Of a DNA stretch of 64,000 nt, positions 9,552 to 18,982 are shown piece after piece. Position numbers and translations under genes: made by a program. How positions within the stretch are numbered: the stretch's first letter is position 1; each line of letters opens with the position of its first letter. Under the pieces are notes generated by a model that worked only from the letters and a program-made list of their open reading frames with translations, searched no databases and was not told the DNA's origin. This DNA is from Winogradskyella psychrotolerans (GTDB taxonomy: Bacteria > Bacteroidota > Bacteroidia > Flavobacteriales > Flavobacteriaceae), in contig NZ_JAHKPN010000052.1 of the NCBI RefSeq assembly GCF_018860545.1, positions 295,844 to 359,843 of the forward strand, in the 5' to 3' direction.

Positions 9552-9616
9552 AATTTTTCTGTCTTAAAATAAACCCTTTCAACATCACAAGGATTAAATA
9601 AAAATTTAAAAGCAAT

Positions 9617-9811
9617 TTATCTGCGCTTAAAAAGTGTATTAGATTTGTAACTCACTAACATAACAAAAGAAAATGCTGAGCTAAACCCACATAAAAACGA
9701 CACAAACCCGCCAGATTCGTATTTATCCATAATGTAATACACCCCCAAAGCAATAAGAGCTCCTAATATTAATCTTGTTCTAGAACTTAAACGTTCAAGT
9801 AAATTACTCAT
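9617..9811 (-). CDS. Small two-helix membrane protein overlapping the Fe-S membrane gene
   Basis: The protein has 64 aa. It begins MSNLLERLSSRTRLILGALI and has two hydrophobic segments (about 14-28 and 34-54) and a KRR tail. Its ATG lies inside the last codons of the upstream Fe-S gene, an 8-bp overlap that suggests translational coupling. It is not obviously homologous to the 68-aa protein at 8550. I do not recognise a family. The position between two subunits of one redox module makes an accessory or assembly role plausible. Confidence 0.7.
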   Translation of the reverse strand: MSNLLERLSSRTRLILGALIALGVYYIMDKYESGGFVSFLCGFSSAFSFVMLVSYKSNTLFKRR

Positions 9812-11117
9812 CTTTCCAATTTAAACGGTCCATTTGGTTATAAGGCCAAGGTGCTCCATTGTTTTCTATATTGGTCATCATGTTATTTAATTCCATTGGT
9901 GCAGCACTTTGCTCCATAACTAAATAACGACGCATTTCTATTATAATTGATAACGGATCTATACTCACAGGGCAAGCTTCTACACACGCATTACATGTTG
10001 TGCATGCCCAGAGTTCTTCGTTAGTGATATAATCGCCTAACAATTGTTTGCCATCATCTTTAAATTCTCCGTTGTTGGCATCAATGTTTTTGCCGACTTC
10101 TTCTAAACGATCTCTCGTATCCATCATAATTTTACGAGGCGATAATTTCTTACCCGTCAGGTTTGCAGGGCACTCACTTGTACAACGTCCGCATTCCGTA
10201 CACGTATAGGCATTAAGTAATTGCACTTGACTCAAGTCCATAACGTCACTTGCACCAAATTTAGCAGGCACTTCATCTTCTGCAGTTTCAGGAGGTGCAG
10301 CATAAGGATCTGCATCCGGATCCATCATTAATTTGACTTCTGCCGTAACGGCTTCAAGATTATTTAATTTTCCTTTTGGCACCACTTTTCCAAAATATAC
10401 ATTAGGGAATGCTAAAAGAATATGTAAGTGTTTTGAAAAGTATAAATAATTCAAGAAAATAAGAATACCTACAATATGCAACCACCAAGCCACTCTCTCA
10501 ATGGTATGTAGAGTCTGTATTTCAAATCCACTAAACCAAGGTGCCATAAATTGTGAAATTACATTTCCAGAATTAGCAGTTTGAAAAACCGTATCCGTAG
10601 CATTCATCACTAGGAATAATCCCATCAATACAACTTCAAAATAAAGAATAATATTACCATCACTTTTTGGCCAACCTTTCATTTCTGTGCTGAAGAAACG
10701 CTTCACTTTAATGACATTTCTTCTAATCCAAAATATAGTGACTGATACTAACACTAAAACCGCTAAAACTTCAAAAGAACCAATTAGAAAACCATATAAT
10801 GATGTTGGCAGAAGTTCTTGTCCGATACGATGTGTTCCAAAAAGTCCATCGATTATAATTTCTAAGACCTCTATATTAATTATAATAAAACCAACATATA
10901 CAATAGCATGCAAAAAACCAGAAACTGGTCGTTTTACTAATTTGCTTTGGCCTAAGGCTATATTAACAACGTTTTTCCAACGTTCTGGTTTATGGTCATT
11001 GGCATCAACCTTATGACCCAATTTTATATTACGGATTAGCTTTTTTACATTACTCGCAAAATAGCCAATACTTGCAATTAAGAGAATAGCAAAAATGATA
11101 TTTGGTACGTATTCCAT
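9804..11117 (-). CDS. Membrane-bound dicluster [4Fe-4S] electron-transfer protein (HdrC/DsrM-like)
   Basis: This 437-aa protein has about six transmembrane helices in residues 1-250 and a cytoplasmic domain with two ferredoxin motifs: CTECGRCTSECP near 302 and CTTCNACVEACPVSIDP near 372. The membrane part resembles the NarI/DsrM-type heme b domain, with several helix histidines (for example GFLHAIVYVGF). It probably passes electrons between the quinone pool and the CCG protein encoded downstream. The gene follows mlaD by 12 bp and overlaps the next small gene by 8 bp. Electron donor and direction are not visible. Confidence 0.88.
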   Translation of the reverse strand: MEYVPNIIFAILLIASIGYFASNVKKLIRNIKLGHKVDANDHKPERWKNVVNIALGQSKLVKRPVSGFLHAIVYVGFIIINIEVLEIIIDGLFGTHRIGQELLPTSLYGFLIGSFEVLAVLVLVSVTIFWIRRNVIKVKRFFSTEMKGWPKSDGNIILYFEVVLMGLFLVMNATDTVFQTANSGNVISQFMAPWFSGFEIQTLHTIERVAWWLHIVGILIFLNYLYFSKHLHILLAFPNVYFGKVVPKGKLNNLEAVTAEVKLMMDPDADPYAAPPETAEDEVPAKFGASDVMDLSQVQLLNAYTCTECGRCTSECPANLTGKKLSPRKIMMDTRDRLEEVGKNIDANNGEFKDDGKQLLGDYITNEELWACTTCNACVEACPVSIDPLSIIIEMRRYLVMEQSAAPMELNNMMTNIENNGAPWPYNQMDRLNWKDE

Positions 11118-11129
11118 GATTGAATGGAT

Positions 11130-12077
11130 CTAATTATTGTTTAACTGCTCTTGTGTTGGTTCCTCGTATGGAATCTCCCTTTTGGACAAAATACGTCTGT
11201 ATCTCGCAGGATGCAACTTAATATCTAAGAGTAAGAGTTGGAGTTCTTTAGATGCATTATCTAAATTATCATAAAGCGAATCATCAGTCAACAATTTACC
11301 TAAAGAGCCTTCACCTGCAGAAAGTCCGGTTACTAATTGGTTAAGCTTAGACACCATCTCATCTAAATTCTTAACCGTATTAGAAAGTTTAGCGTCGTTT
11401 AAATCCTTTATTAATATGGCCAATTCAGCACTTGTTTTATCAAAGTTTTCTAAAACAGAAGCAATCTTTTCATCATTTTTACTGAGAAGATTATCTGCTC
11501 TTACACCTACCCCTTTAAATGTTTTTAATGTGGCGTTTAATTCTGCTATCGTTTGTTTTAAGCCATCATCAGAATCATCAACAACCAACTCATTTATATT
11601 TGTTAATAAGGTATCTGAAGAACGAAGCGTTGTTCCCAAATCTTCACTAATTCCGGCAAAATTCTTTTCTAAACTAGAAATCATTCCTGGTTTTACTTCT
11701 GATTTAATAAAATCTCCTGGTTTTGCGAATTCATTATCATTTGCTTCAACAATAGATAAAGCATTGCCCCCCATTAAACCTTCTTGGTATAAACGGATTG
11801 TACTATTTTTCGAAAATTTTAACTGTGGAGTTACTGTAAATGAAATACGTGTTTTACCAGAATCGAAATCGTATTTTATCTCTTCTACTTCACCAACCTT
11901 ATTACCTTTTACAGTTACCGGGGATGACGTTTTTAAAGCATTATAATCGAATTCAGTATAATAGACGTTTGACTTATCAAACAAATCTTCACCTTTAAGA
12001 AATGTAAATAGGTATATACAAAAGGTGATGCCAGCTATGACTAATATGGCTGTTTTAACTTCTCTTGAAATTTTCAA
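11130..12077 (-). CDS. MlaD/MCE-family phospholipid-transport substrate-binding protein
   Basis: This 315-aa protein has one N-terminal membrane anchor (about residues 10-27) and an MCE domain at about 38-115 (SSPVTVKGNKVGEVEEIKYD; NSTIRLYQEGLMGGNALSI). A long helical, coiled-coil-prone region follows (about 125-290). MCE proteins of this type bind lipid in the periplasm and move phospholipids between inner and outer membranes with an MlaE/MlaF transporter, which is not in the window. The start is TTG at 12077, with no better codon nearby. It lies 55 bp after the amidase gene, and both sit opposite lptD. Confidence 0.9.
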   Translation of the reverse strand: MKISREVKTAILVIAGITFCIYLFTFLKGEDLFDKSNVYYTEFDYNALKTSSPVTVKGNKVGEVEEIKYDFDSGKTRISFTVTPQLKFSKNSTIRLYQEGLMGGNALSIVEANDNEFAKPGDFIKSEVKPGMISSLEKNFAGISEDLGTTLRSSDTLLTNINELVVDDSDDGLKQTIAELNATLKTFKGVGVRADNLLSKNDEKIASVLENFDKTSAELAILIKDLNDAKLSNTVKNLDEMVSKLNQLVTGLSAGEGSLGKLLTDDSLYDNLDNASKELQLLLLDIKLHPARYRRILSKREIPYEEPTQEQLNNN

Positions 12078-12132
12078 TGGGCTTTACTTTAGTTTGCTAA
12101 CAAAATTAGGAATAAATATACTAATAATGATT

Positions 12133-13248
12133 CTAATTTGATTCTGTTTTTAACGCATCTGCGACGGCAATTTTATTATTTCCTTTGTACGCTACGATAA
12201 AAGCACCAGAATATCCCGATAATTTTGCTTCGTTTTGGAGCTCTCTTGCCTTATTATAATCTGAAGTATGACCACTGTAATATTTATAAACGGCACCCGA
12301 TTGTTCCCTTGAAATATCAGCTAAACCTTTAAAATTATAAGATTTTGCTTCTAGTTCTCTAGAACTGGCTGCTATTTGAACTTTGAATATTACTCCCTCA
12401 ATAATTCGCGGTTCAACTTTAGTTTCAACCATGGATTCGGCATCGACATGAAGAATATGACTCCCAACATTTAGGTCGAGTTCCTTTTTATAATCCAATA
12501 TGGCCGTTTTTATAGCACTAGCCATTTTAGATTGACCAGCCTTAGTATTAAGATAACTACCTTCACTATTATTGGTTAAAAATCCAACTTCAACCAATAC
12601 ACTTGGCATATAGGTATTTCTAATAACTAATAAACTCGCTTGTTTTAATCCCCTACTCTTACGCTTAGCCTTATTAATAAAATTGTCTTCAATTTTTCTA
12701 GCTAAAACAATACTTTGTTCTACATATACTTCTTGTTCAATCCCTATAGCAATAGTAGATTCTGGTGAGCTTGGATCAAAACCAGCATAATTCTCTTTAT
12801 AATTATCCTCTAAGAAGATCACTTCATTCTCTTTCTTAGCTACTTCAAAATTACGACCTGTATTTTTTTCACCTAAAACAAAAGTTTCTGTTCCACTCGC
12901 TTGTGAGCTGTGCGCATTACAATGTATAGACACAAATAAATCGGCATCGGCTCTATTTGCAATATTGGCACGCTCATGCAGTTCCACGAAAACATCAGTT
13001 TTACGGGTATAAATCACCTTTATGTCTGGGTTTCTCTCTAACTCTTTTCCAACTTCTAAAGTAACTTTTAACGCAATGTTTTTTTCACTGTGTCCATTAC
13101 CAACGTTCCCAGAATCGTGTCCACCATGTCCAGCATCCAAGACCACAACGAATTTATCCTCTTGAGCAGATAAAGTTGTAAAAGATGTTAAAGTACTTAT
13201 AAATAAAAAGCTTAAAAATACTATTGTAGGTTTTAGTGTCGTTTGCAT
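12133..13248 (-). CDS. Secreted N-acetylmuramoyl-L-alanine amidase (Amidase_3) with C-terminal SPOR-like domain
   Basis: This zinc amidase cleaves the bond between MurNAc and L-Ala in peptidoglycan. A signal peptide covers about residues 1-28 (ends TTLSAQ). The Amidase_3 domain has VVLDAGHGGHDSGN (zinc His), HSEKNIAL (zinc Glu), FVSIHCNAHSS (zinc His) and VLVEVGFLTNNSE (catalytic Glu). The last 80 residues (IFKVQIAASSRELE onward) look like a SPOR-type septal peptidoglycan-binding fold. The length of 371 aa fits AmiC-like enzymes of Bacteroidota. It is the first gene of the minus-strand envelope/redox run and is divergent from lptD across a 160-bp gap. Confidence 0.92.
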   Translation of the reverse strand: MQTTLKPTIVFLSFLFISTLTSFTTLSAQEDKFVVVLDAGHGGHDSGNVGNGHSEKNIALKVTLEVGKELERNPDIKVIYTRKTDVFVELHERANIANRADADLFVSIHCNAHSSQASGTETFVLGEKNTGRNFEVAKKENEVIFLEDNYKENYAGFDPSSPESTIAIGIEQEVYVEQSIVLARKIEDNFINKAKRKSRGLKQASLLVIRNTYMPSVLVEVGFLTNNSEGSYLNTKAGQSKMASAIKTAILDYKKELDLNVGSHILHVDAESMVETKVEPRIIEGVIFKVQIAASSRELEAKSYNFKGLADISREQSGAVYKYYSGHTSDYNKARELQNEAKLSGYSGAFIVAYKGNNKIAVADALKTESN

Positions 13249-13355
13249 ATTTAAATTTAACGGTTTATAAAGTCGGTTTATTATTTAATGCCATATTAGT
13301 ATAACAGTATTTTTTAATTTCTAATTTTATTGAATTAATCACAAAAAAATAGCTG

Positions 13356-13363
13356 TACTTTTG
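13356..13363 (+). promoter_or_regulatory. Bacteroidota -7 box for lptD
   Basis: TACTTTTG matches the TAnnTTTG consensus exactly. A TTG lies 23 bp upstream at 13330-13332, at the long end of the usual spacing. The box contains the TTG at 13361 that would be taken as the most upstream lptD start, so that start would lie upstream of the transcription start. Confidence 0.6.
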
Positions 13364-13411
13364 GCGTTTCAAAAACCGAGCCATACTTTTACAAAAATAC
13401 ATTTAAAAGCA

Positions 13412-16123
13412 TTGCATACAAAAAGCTTATACATACTTTTTATCTTGAGTTTTACAGTGTTTATCAACACGTTTAGCTTCGCTCAAGAATTACCTAAGAA
13501 GACCGGAACAATTCCAGCAGAGCAACGCAAAGACTCCACTACTATTGTGGTTGATTCCATTATTACACCTCCAATAAACTTAAAGGAAACTGATTCTACA
13601 ACAAAAGATTCCGTAAAACAAAAAAGTTTATTAGAAGGTACTGTAAAATATAGAGCTACTGATTATGTGTCCTTAAGCCAGAAAAAGAAAAAAATATATC
13701 TATATAACGAAGCCGAAGTGTTATACCAAGACATGGAAATTAAGGCCGGAGTTATAGTTATAGATTATAGCAAAAATTTAGTTTATGCCGGACGTATAAA
13801 AGACTCTACAGGGTATTCTCAACGCCCTGTTTTTACTCAAGGTGAAAATGTTATAGAACCCGATTCTATTGTTTTTAATACTGAAACTAAAAAAGCATTA
13901 GTTTTTAATTCTAGAACAGAGCAACAAGGATTTAAAGTTTATTCGCCAATAACTAAAAAAGAAAACGATTCGGTATATTTTATGAAATACGGTCGATTTA
14001 CAACGGCTGAAGATGAAGAAGATCCTGAATATCAATTTATAACCTCTAAAATGAAAATGGTTCCCAACAAAAAGGTTGTTGTTGGCCCAACCTATATGGA
14101 AATTTACGGAGTTCCGACTCCTATAGCTTTACCATTTGCATTTTTCCCGATGACACAAACACAAACCTCTGGTATCATTTTCCCAACTTTTGGTGAAGAC
14201 AGTAATAAAGGTTATAATTTACAGAATGGAGGTTACTATTTTGCCATAAGTGATTACTTAGATTTAGCTGTTCTTGGAGATTACTACACCAATGGTAGTT
14301 ATGGTTTACGAATAGAAAACAATTATGCCGTTCGTTATAAATTTAGCGGTAATATAAGTTTTAGATATGAAAACTTATTAAATCAAGAACGTGGATTTCC
14401 AGATTTTACACAAAGTACAGTTTATAATCTTAGGTGGTCGCATAGCCAAGATACCAAGGCTAGTCCTAACTCACGATTTTCAGCCTCCGTTAACTTAGGT
14501 AGTAGTTCATATTACCAAGAATCAATTAACCAATTGAACCAGTCTAATTTTTTAAATAACACCTTATCGTCTTCGGTTTCTTATTCTAAAACATTTTCTG
14601 GCGAACCACAAGTTAATCTTAGCTTAACAGCAACACATAGCCAAAATACAAATACAGGTGATATTGATTTAACCTTACCAACAATGCAAGCGTCCATGGG
14701 TAGAATTTATCCTTTCGCTCCAAAAACGGGAACTAAACAAGGCGCTATTGATAATATAAACTTTCAGATTACATCTAGGGCAGAATATAGCATAGAAACC
14801 AATGATTCTATTTTTGGTAAACCTGAAATGTTTGACGACGCTATAACTGGAATGAAACACAGCATTCCATTAACGACCAACTTTAAAGTCTTTGATTATT
14901 TTAGTGTGAGCGCAAGTGCTAATTTAGAGGAGACTTGGACACTTGAAACCATTAAAAAATATTACGACCAATCCTTAGAAGAAGAAGTTTCTATAGACCA
15001 AAGTGGTTTTGACCGCTTTTTAACGTATAATGTTGGAGCAAGTATTGGTACAACTATTTATGGTATGTACGATTTTGAGAATGAAGACAAATCAGCAAAG
15101 TTAAAAGCTATAAGGCACGTTATGAGACCCTCATTGAGTTACTCTATTAGTCCTGCCTTTGATCAATATTATGAAACCTACGATGTTATTGATGCAGACG
15201 GAACAACTTCAGATCAAGTAGAATATACAAGGTTTGAAAATTCCTTATACGGAACTCCAGGCAATAGCTACTCTAGTAGTATAGGAATGACTTTAGGTAA
15301 TAATCTTGAAGCTAAAATTCAACCTAAGGATTCTACAAGTACAGAAGCTGAAAAAATAACAATATTAAATAATCTAAATTTTTCTACAGCTTATGATATT
15401 GCTGCCGATTCATTAAGGTGGAGTCCTTTGCGCGTGACTGGTGGTACACAAATCTTGAATAATAAGATGAGTATCAACTTTGGTATGACGCTCAATCCTT
15501 ATGCTTTAGATAGTAATAATAGTGTCATTAATACTTTTAATATCAATAACGGAGGAAGTCTTTTTAGGTTAACCTCTGCTAACGTAAGTATGAGTTACAC
15601 GCTATCTAACGAGAGTTTTTCAGGTGAAGAATCTGCAGAAAAGGAAGCATCCGCAAAAGAATCTGCACGTTCAGGAGGGCGAACCGATGACCTATTTGGA
15701 AGGTCAGAAGACTACGCAGACAAACGGCTATCCGATAGAGAGGAAGGTGATGAGAAAGAAGAAAATAATGAATTTTATAACTACAAAATGCCGTGGAGTT
15801 TAAAATTAGCCTATTCTGCAAATTATACAAACACGAAACGTGATAATACCATATCTTCAAATTCGCTAATGTTTTCTGGTGATGTGGATATCTCACCAAA
15901 ATGGAGTGTTGGAGCATCCTCTGGTTACGATTTCTTAAATCAAGGATTTACTTATACACAATTACGATTTGAACGCGACTTATTAAGTTGGCGTATGAAT
16001 TTTTCTTGGATACCATTTAGCGATCGTTCATCTTGGAATTTCTTTATAGGTATAAAATCAAACTTACTTAAAGATTTAAAGTACGACAAGAGAAAACAAG
16101 CGGATCAAAGTGTCGGTAATTAA
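13412..16123 (+). CDS. lptD: LPS-assembly outer-membrane protein LptD
   Basis: This outer-membrane barrel inserts lipopolysaccharide into the outer leaflet with LptE. From the TTG at 13412 the protein starts with a signal peptide (MHTKSLYILFILSF...FSFAQ) and has about 903 aa. An upstream in-frame TTG at 13361 overlaps the probable -7 box, so I prefer the later one. An OstA-like beta-jellyroll follows at about residues 75-240 (KIYLYNEAEVLYQDMEIKAGVIVIDY). The LptD barrel fills the rest (FFPMTQTQTSGIIFPTFGED near its entry). A Lys/Glu-rich low-complexity loop lies at about 745-785. Its length and layout fit flavobacterial LptD. Confidence 0.9.
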   Translation: MHTKSLYILFILSFTVFINTFSFAQELPKKTGTIPAEQRKDSTTIVVDSIITPPINLKETDSTTKDSVKQKSLLEGTVKYRATDYVSLSQKKKKIYLYNEAEVLYQDMEIKAGVIVIDYSKNLVYAGRIKDSTGYSQRPVFTQGENVIEPDSIVFNTETKKALVFNSRTEQQGFKVYSPITKKENDSVYFMKYGRFTTAEDEEDPEYQFITSKMKMVPNKKVVVGPTYMEIYGVPTPIALPFAFFPMTQTQTSGIIFPTFGEDSNKGYNLQNGGYYFAISDYLDLAVLGDYYTNGSYGLRIENNYAVRYKFSGNISFRYENLLNQERGFPDFTQSTVYNLRWSHSQDTKASPNSRFSASVNLGSSSYYQESINQLNQSNFLNNTLSSSVSYSKTFSGEPQVNLSLTATHSQNTNTGDIDLTLPTMQASMGRIYPFAPKTGTKQGAIDNINFQITSRAEYSIETNDSIFGKPEMFDDAITGMKHSIPLTTNFKVFDYFSVSASANLEETWTLETIKKYYDQSLEEEVSIDQSGFDRFLTYNVGASIGTTIYGMYDFENEDKSAKLKAIRHVMRPSLSYSISPAFDQYYETYDVIDADGTTSDQVEYTRFENSLYGTPGNSYSSSIGMTLGNNLEAKIQPKDSTSTEAEKITILNNLNFSTAYDIAADSLRWSPLRVTGGTQILNNKMSINFGMTLNPYALDSNNSVINTFNINNGGSLFRLTSANVSMSYTLSNESFSGEESAEKEASAKESARSGGRTDDLFGRSEDYADKRLSDREEGDEKEENNEFYNYKMPWSLKLAYSANYTNTKRDNTISSNSLMFSGDVDISPKWSVGASSGYDFLNQGFTYTQLRFERDLLSWRMNFSWIPFSDRSSWNFFIGIKSNLLKDLKYDKRKQADQSVGN

Positions 16124-16249
16124 AGTAGCCTAAATGGCTTAAATTAAGCTAATAAAGCCCTTATTTGAAAGTATATTGACTTTGTCATTTTATTACATTC
16201 CCTATATAAATCAAGTTCTTTATTTTGTTAACAACGCATCTTTTAGAAC

Positions 16250-16280
16250 TTGTTGAAGTGAAATTGTATTACTAAATTTG
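16250..16280 (+). promoter_or_regulatory. Bacteroidota promoter upstream of ridA
   Basis: TTG at 16250-16252, a 20-bp spacer and TAAATTTG at 16273-16280 match the TTG-N19/20-TAnnTTTG pattern. The ridA ATG is 48 bp downstream of the box. Confidence 0.6.
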
Positions 16281-16328
16281 TCTTCTGTTTAACTAATTAA
16301 CAACTTCCATTTTGATGGAAATATTAAG

Positions 16329-16736
16329 ATGAAAAAAATAATAAACACAACCAATGCACCCGCTCCGATAGGACCATACAATCAAGCCGTTTTATCAGGA
16401 AATACATTATATACTTCAGGACAAATCGCGTTACATCCCGAAACTATGGAGCTCGTTATAGACGATATAAAAACGGAAACGAAACAAGTAATGGAAAATA
16501 TGAAAGCGGTTTTAAAAGCTGCTGACATGACGTTTGAAAATGTTGTTAAATCATCTATTTTTATTAGTGACATGAATAATTTTAAGCAGATCAACGATGT
16601 TTACGGAACGTATTTTTACGAGTCTATTGCACCTGCTAGAGAAACTGTTGAAGTGGCAAACTTACCTAAATTTGTGAATGTTGAAATTAGTATGATTGCT
16701 GTAAAATCAGAACAAAAAACATTATATAAAAAATAG
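16329..16736 (+). CDS. RidA-family enamine/imine deaminase
   Basis: RidA proteins hydrolyse reactive 2-aminoacrylate and related enamines released by PLP enzymes, giving the 2-oxoacid and ammonia. The 135-aa sequence has the family hallmarks: APAPIGPYNQAV near the start, LYTSGQIALHPET, and PARETVEVANLPKFVNVEISMIA, where the Arg in PAR is the conserved carboxylate-binding residue. The last ten residues (EQKTLYKK) are a short extension. It is monocistronic between lptD and a convergent gene, with its own promoter upstream. Confidence 0.93.
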   Translation: MKKIINTTNAPAPIGPYNQAVLSGNTLYTSGQIALHPETMELVIDDIKTETKQVMENMKAVLKAADMTFENVVKSSIFISDMNNFKQINDVYGTYFYESIAPARETVEVANLPKFVNVEISMIAVKSEQKTLYKK

Positions 16737-16751
16737 TATAGAGCTTATTTT

Positions 16752-16789
16752 TAATTAATTAGAATTGAGTAATCAGTTCTAATTAATTA
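16752..16789. terminator. AT-rich 13-bp stem between convergent genes
   Basis: TAATTAATTAGAA and TTCTAATTAATTA pair perfectly around a 12-base loop, midway between the ridA stop and the convergent gene at 16817. There is no clear U tract, so it may be a weak bidirectional terminator or simply a palindromic spacer. Confidence 0.45.
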
Positions 16790-16816
16790 GAAATAATACT
16801 TATCGTTTATCTCACT

Positions 16817-17356
16817 TCAGTATGATTTTTCTTTTTTCAAACGACCTGTAGGTAGGTAAAATTTCCAAACTCCAACTTTCTTCCCATTTGAATACTGACC
16901 TTCTTTTCTTAAATAATATTTACATAATTTAAAATCATAACTATAATTATTAAAGTAAACATCAAAGGTCATATGGTTTTTAGAATCCAAAAAAACGTCT
17001 AAGTTAGACGCATTCGTTTCTATTTTAGTAGTTAATTGTTCCATTACTAAATGTCCTTTTGCATCATAATAAGTATTCGATAAATTTGTTCCCCAATCAT
17101 CATAAATTGATATCGTTTTTGAGCCACTTTTGTAAAAACGTGTATGTTTCCCTACATTCATTTCATAATAGAATTCCCCATGTTTATAAATTTTTGTAAG
17201 GCCACATAGTTTAGGTTTCCCATCTTTATAACATTCGTTTATCTGAATGGAATCTATCAAGATTAAATGATTCATTAATTTTAAATAGTTTTTACCGTGT
17301 TGACAAAAACCAATTTGAAATACGCAAATAAGGAAAGTTGTGAAAACTAATTTCAT
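16817..17356 (-). CDS. Exported 179-aa protein with MORN/YwqK-like repeats
   Basis: A signal peptide covers about residues 1-18 (MKLVFTTFLICVFQIGFCQ). The body contains toxin-antitoxin YwqK-like or MORN-like strand repeats: NTYYDAKGHLVMEQL and YSNGKKVGVWKFYLPTGRLKKE. These typically form open beta-sheets at the cell surface, and despite the family name there is no toxin gene here. It is convergent with ridA. The specific function is unknown. Confidence 0.75.
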   Translation of the reverse strand: MKLVFTTFLICVFQIGFCQHGKNYLKLMNHLILIDSIQINECYKDGKPKLCGLTKIYKHGEFYYEMNVGKHTRFYKSGSKTISIYDDWGTNLSNTYYDAKGHLVMEQLTTKIETNASNLDVFLDSKNHMTFDVYFNNYSYDFKLCKYYLRKEGQYSNGKKVGVWKFYLPTGRLKKEKSY

Positions 17357-17412
17357 GCCGAATCTAATTTTATATTGTTATACTATTGGACTAGCCTGAT
17401 TGTTTAAACATT

Positions 17413-17964
17413 TTATTCAAATTGAATATCTCCTTCTTCATTTAAAATTGGTTTAAACCACTTCATATAATAAAACACACGTTTCCTTATATAGACCATC
17501 AAGTATATTCCTAATGCAAGAATCAAACCATATATCATAACGAATATGAAAGCAGCCTTATAATCAACATCGGTATTAAAGACTGAATTTAATTCGCTAA
17601 ACGATCGTATAATTGTTACAGAGAACCATAATATTCCTGGCAAAAAAAAGCGTCCATTAAATTTCCAAATATTTAGTGTGATATAAATAGAAAGTAAAAG
17701 TGAAATGAGTTGAATAACATTAAATGCATTCATTAATTCAAATATGCCGATTAATTCAAACAAGAGATAAAACCCCCAAATTAAAGACAATACTACATGA
17801 CTATTTTTAAATTCTTTCCAAAGTTCATAAGAAGGGCGAGATGCTAAAATATTTCTAAGATTTTCATCATCTATTTTGTCTTTGTACTGATTATATAGCA
17901 CTGACTTTACAGCTCCTTCGCTAATTTCTTTTGTGATTAGTTTCCTAATGTCTTTTTCGTTCAT
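17413..17964 (-). CDS. Four-helix membrane protein of unknown function
   Basis: The protein has 183 aa. A soluble N-terminus of about 50 residues (MNEKDIRKLITKEISEGAVK...) is followed by hydrophobic segments at about 53-72, 77-95, 104-122 and 136-158, and then a short acidic tail (LNEEGDIQFE). I do not recognise a family. It is 56 bp upstream of the MORN-like gene on the same strand and may be co-transcribed with it. Confidence 0.7.
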   Translation of the reverse strand: MNEKDIRKLITKEISEGAVKSVLYNQYKDKIDDENLRNILASRPSYELWKEFKNSHVVLSLIWGFYLLFELIGIFELMNAFNVIQLISLLLSIYITLNIWKFNGRFFLPGILWFSVTIIRSFSELNSVFNTDVDYKAAFIFVMIYGLILALGIYLMVYIRKRVFYYMKWFKPILNEEGDIQFE

Positions 17965-18065
17965 AAAGGTCTTAAAGGGTATTTTCCGACTTACTTAAAA
18001 ACGAAGTTAACATTTTAATAGTAAACATCATTTACTCTTATTAATCCCGATTTATAAAGAAGCTG

Positions 18066-18073
18066 TATTTTTA
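18066..18073 (+). promoter_or_regulatory. -7 box variant upstream of the TIGR02757 gene
   Basis: TATTTTTA differs from TAnnTTTG at the last base only and lies 21 bp before the TTG start. No good -33 TTG is visible at 19-20 bp. Confidence 0.4.
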
Positions 18074-18094
18074 CATTCAAATTATTCCATAAAA

Positions 18095-18865
18095 TTGAAA
18101 CTTAAAACATCAGAACTTAAAAATTTCTTAGACGAAAAGGTTAACCTCTACAATAATCCAAAATTTATTGAAAGCGACCCTATTCAAATTCCACATCAAT
18201 TCTCTAAAAAAGAGGATATTGAGATTGCTGCCTTTTTAGCGGCTACCATTGCATGGGGAAATAGAAAGAGTATTATTAAAAATGCCAATAGAATGATGGA
18301 GTTGTTAGACCACTCCCCTTTTGAGTTTATAATGCAGCACCAAGCATCTGATTTAGAAAAACTAAGCTCATTTGTACATCGTACGTTTAATGGAAATGAT
18401 TTTATGCAGTTCGTTGAAAGTTTACAACACCTCTACAAAAACCATAATGGCTTAGAAGCTGTATTTTTTAAATATGCTGAAAAGGATTCTCTTCAAAAAA
18501 GTATTCACGAGTTTAAAAAGGTATTTTTTGAAATTCCGCATTTAGAGCGTACACAAAAGCACGTAAGTGATCCACTTAAAAATTCTGCTGCGAAGCGGAT
18601 TAATATGTTTTTACGTTGGATGATACGAAACGATAATAATGGTGTCGATTTTGGCATATGGAAATCATTATCACCTGCCCAATTAAGTTGTCCTTTGGAT
18701 GTGCATTCTGGAAATGTAGCCCGTAAATTAGGTTTACTAAACCGAAAACAAAATGACGGTAAAGCTTTAGCCGAATTAGATAAAGCCTTAAGAAAACTAG
18801 ATCCTACTGATCCTGTTAAATATGACTTTGCTTTATTTGGGCTTGGAGTTTTTGAAGACTTCTAA
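18095..18865 (+). CDS. TIGR02757/DUF2400 family protein
   Basis: This 256-aa conserved bacterial protein of unknown function has no signal peptide or membrane segment. Family signatures are FLAATIAWGNRKSIIKNANRMM near residue 48 and the C-terminal CPLDVHSGNVARKLGLLNRKQND near 208, which resembles the end of helix-hairpin-helix DNA glycosylase folds. The start is TTG, as no ATG precedes the conserved region. It is followed by guaC on the same strand with a 117-bp gap that holds a separate -7 box. Confidence 0.85.
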   Translation: MKLKTSELKNFLDEKVNLYNNPKFIESDPIQIPHQFSKKEDIEIAAFLAATIAWGNRKSIIKNANRMMELLDHSPFEFIMQHQASDLEKLSSFVHRTFNGNDFMQFVESLQHLYKNHNGLEAVFFKYAEKDSLQKSIHEFKKVFFEIPHLERTQKHVSDPLKNSAAKRINMFLRWMIRNDNNGVDFGIWKSLSPAQLSCPLDVHSGNVARKLGLLNRKQNDGKALAELDKALRKLDPTDPVKYDFALFGLGVFEDF

Positions 18866-18950
18866 ATTACTATCAATCATGCTATAACCAATTGTTAATA
18901 AAACATGGTAATTCAAATACCATTGTAAACATCCTTTTTTAAAGAACTTG

Positions 18951-18958
18951 TATTTTTG
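18951..18958 (+). promoter_or_regulatory. Bacteroidota -7 box for guaC
   Basis: TATTTTTG is an exact TAnnTTTG match, 24 bp before the guaC ATG. Its last three bases form an in-frame TTG that could be mistaken for the start codon. Confidence 0.6.
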
Positions 18959-18982
18959 GATAACACCAAACTCACTCCAAAG

